Shown here: positions 5,971 to 7,249 of the stretch, one piece after another | How the letters are laid out: the number at the start of each line of letters is the position of its first letter | Numbering within the stretch: position 1 is the stretch's first letter | Assembly (NCBI GenBank): GCA_019313725.1 | Contig: JAFDAT010000171.1 | Location: 1-7,249, forward strand | From: Deltaproteobacteria bacterium | GTDB taxonomy: Bacteria > Desulfobacterota > Desulfobacteria > Desulfobacterales > B30-G6 | Direction: 5' to 3' | DNA: 7,249 nucleotides | The notes under the pieces: generated by a model | What the model was told of the DNA's origin: nothing | Seen by the model: only the letters and a program-made list of their open reading frames with translations | Databases searched by the model: none | Program-made: the position numbers and the translations under genes

Positions 5971-7249
5971 CCTTTGTCCTCGATCCTTAGGGACACCCGT
6001 AGTTTGTCCTGCTCTATCTGCGGCGGAATATTCAAATAGTTCAGGGTTTCGTGGGCAATTTTTTTAAAGGCCGGGGCGGCTACCGTCCCTCCATAGTGAG
6101 ATCCTTCGGGTTCATCGATAATTACGAGAATGACAACCTCGGGTTTATCCGCCGGGGCGAATCCTAAAAAGGAGGAGACATACTTTCCCCGGGCGTATTT
6201 TCCGGTGTCATCAATTTTCTGGGCTGTTCCGGTTTTACCTGAAACCGTGTAGCCATCCAGCGCGGCATTGATGCCGGTACCCCCTTCGGTGATGACGGTT
6301 TTCATGATGCGTTTTACAATCCCGGCTGTTTTGGGCGATACCGCCGTTCTGACAACCCGGGGTTCGGTCCGTTCGATGATGCCCCCGTTGTGATCGCTGA
6401 CGGCCGCCAATATGTAGGGCTGCATGAGATCGCCGCCGTTGGCAATGGCCGAGGCAGCCGTAACCAGCTGAAGCGCGGAAACCGATATTCCCTGCCCGAA
6501 TGAAATGGTCCCCGTATCGATCCGTGTCCACCGTTTGGGTGACGAGAGTATACCCGCAGTTTCTCCCGGACAGTCCAGACGGGTTTTTTTACCGAAACCG
6601 AAATCGGTGAGCGTCCGGTGCAGGGTGTCAGGTCCGACGGCTTCGATGATTTTGACCACACCGATGTTGCTGGAATATTTTATGATCTGCTGCAGTGACA
6701 GCCAGCCCCGGGGGTGGGTGTCATGGATGACGTTGCTTCCGATGCGATAGCGGCCGTTTTCACAATAAAAAATTGAGTTGGGGGTGCAGTTTCCCGATTC
6801 CAGCGCGGCGGCTGCCGAAAATATTTTCATGGTCGATCCCGGTTCGAAAGGATCGGTAATAGATCGGTTTCGCCAGGATTCCCTGGGGAACTGACCGAAG
6901 GTGTTGGGGTTGAACAAAGGGATGTTGGCCATGGCAAGCACCGCCCCCGTGTCCGGGTCCATGACGATGGCCATGCCGGATTCCGCCGAGTATTCAGTTA
7001 CCGCTTGCTCCAAAGCGTTTTCGGTTATGAATTGAATGGCCCGATCGATGGTGAGTACGATGTTTTTGGCATTATCTGCCGCCGGAAGTATCTGTTCGGC
7101 GGTTTGCTCTTTGGCAAATCCGCGGCCCAGAGCGTCCTTGAGGATGACCCGGCTGTTTTCCTGACCTCTGAGCATTTTGTCGTAGTAATATTCTACCCCT
7201 TCCAGCCCATGGCCATCCACGCCGGTAAATCCCAGAACCTGGGCTGCCA
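5967..7249 (-). CDS. ftsI: FtsI / PBP3, septal peptidoglycan DD-transpeptidase (partial, 5' end cut by window edge)
   Basis: FtsI is a class B penicillin-binding protein, anchored in the inner membrane with its catalytic domain in the periplasm, that cross-links septal peptidoglycan made by FtsW. The frame is open to the right edge: 426 residues are visible, so the short cytoplasmic tail, membrane anchor and most of the pedestal domain lie outside. The fragment begins in the pedestal at GFTGVDGHGLEG (6-17), then TIDRAIQ (66-72), the SxxK motif FEPGSTMK with nucleophile S138 and K141, SSN (192-194), SFGQGISVSALQLV (249-262) and KTGTAQK (338-344). All three transpeptidase motifs are intact. After the catalytic domain there is only a tail of about 25 residues, with no PASTA domain, favouring FtsI over a SpoVD-like protein. 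An internal GTG at 7220 is not the start, because homology continues upstream of it. The stop overlaps the murE start by four bases (ATGA). Confidence 0.96.
   Translation of the reverse strand, partial: AAQVLGFTGVDGHGLEGVEYYYDKMLRGQENSRVILKDALGRGFAKEQTAEQILPAADNAKNIVLTIDRAIQFITENALEQAVTEYSAESGMAIVMDPDTGAVLAMANIPLFNPNTFGQFPRESWRNRSITDPFEPGSTMKIFSAAAALESGNCTPNSIFYCENGRYRIGSNVIHDTHPRGWLSLQQIIKYSSNIGVVKIIEAVGPDTLHRTLTDFGFGKKTRLDCPGETAGILSSPKRWTRIDTGTISFGQGISVSALQLVTAASAIANGGDLMQPYILAAVSDHNGGIIERTEPRVVRTAVSPKTAGIVKRIMKTVITEGGTGINAALDGYTVSGKTGTAQKIDDTGKYARGKYVSSFLGFAPADKPEVVILVIIDEPEGSHYGGTVAAPAFKKIAHETLNYLNIPPQIEQDKLRVSLRIEDKG
5978..5981 (-). promoter_or_regulatory. Ribosome binding site of murE
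   Basis: On the minus strand GAGG lies 7 bases before the murE ATG (5970), within the last codons of ftsI. Together with the ATGA stop-start overlap it fixes the murE start. Confidence 0.6.

Larger units (their letters stand above)
1..7249 (-). other. dcw cluster segment ftsI-murE-murF-mraY-ftsW-murG, probable single transcription unit
   Basis: Six genes on one strand are joined by junctions of -4 (ftsI/murE), +8 (murE/murF from the chosen ATG), +3 (murF/mraY), +17 (mraY/ftsW) and -11 bases (ftsW/murG). There is no room for an internal terminator between genes, and I saw no convincing promoter at a junction. The order follows the conserved dcw cluster except that murD is missing between mraY and ftsW. 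By analogy with other bacteria, mraZ, rsmH and ftsL would be expected beyond the right edge and murC/murB/ftsQ beyond the left edge, but none of these can be seen here. Confidence 0.85.

Noticed and set aside
7218..7220. GTG at 7220 as the start of the transpeptidase gene
   Set aside because: The frame stays open to the window edge and the nine codons upstream continue the conserved FtsI pedestal sequence (GFTGVDG), so the true start is outside the window.
1..7249. A new defence, mobile or regulatory system hidden in the window
   Set aside because: All of the sequence is accounted for by six conserved cell-wall and division genes; I saw no direct repeats, inverted repeats, tRNA-like structures, integrase genes or non-coding gaps that would support one.

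Overview
The window is one continuous stretch of a division and cell wall (dcw) cluster, read entirely on the minus strand. In transcription order (right to left) it holds ftsI (5' end cut by the right edge), murE, murF, mraY, ftsW and murG (3' end cut by the left edge). Coding density is essentially total: the junctions run from an 11-base overlap to a 17-base gap, and there is no intergenic stretch, promoter, terminator, RNA gene, repeat array or mobile element that I can support.

The organism is a Gram-negative-type bacterium making meso-diaminopimelate peptidoglycan. The evidence is the DNPR specificity motif in MurE and the general resemblance of all six proteins to proteobacterial orthologues. 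GC content is moderate, a little above half. Protein flavour suggests a deltaproteobacterium / Desulfobacterota, but this is an impression from sequence style, not a search result.

The genes cover consecutive steps of one pathway. MurE and MurF finish the cytoplasmic UDP-MurNAc-pentapeptide. MraY moves it onto undecaprenyl phosphate (lipid I) and MurG adds GlcNAc (lipid II). FtsW polymerises glycan at the septum and FtsI cross-links it. The tight junctions (ATGA overlap ftsI/murE, TGA-adjacent starts for murF and ftsW, 3-base gap murF/mraY, 11-base overlap ftsW/murG) imply one polycistronic message with translational coupling, driven from a promoter beyond the right edge.

The main departure from the textbook cluster is that murD, which normally sits between mraY and ftsW, is absent; the two genes are separated by 17 bases. 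A second oddity is the murG start: the best supported ATG adds about 43 residues before the usual MurG N-terminus. I found no evidence of a new type of biological system here; this is a conserved housekeeping region with a few local peculiarities.
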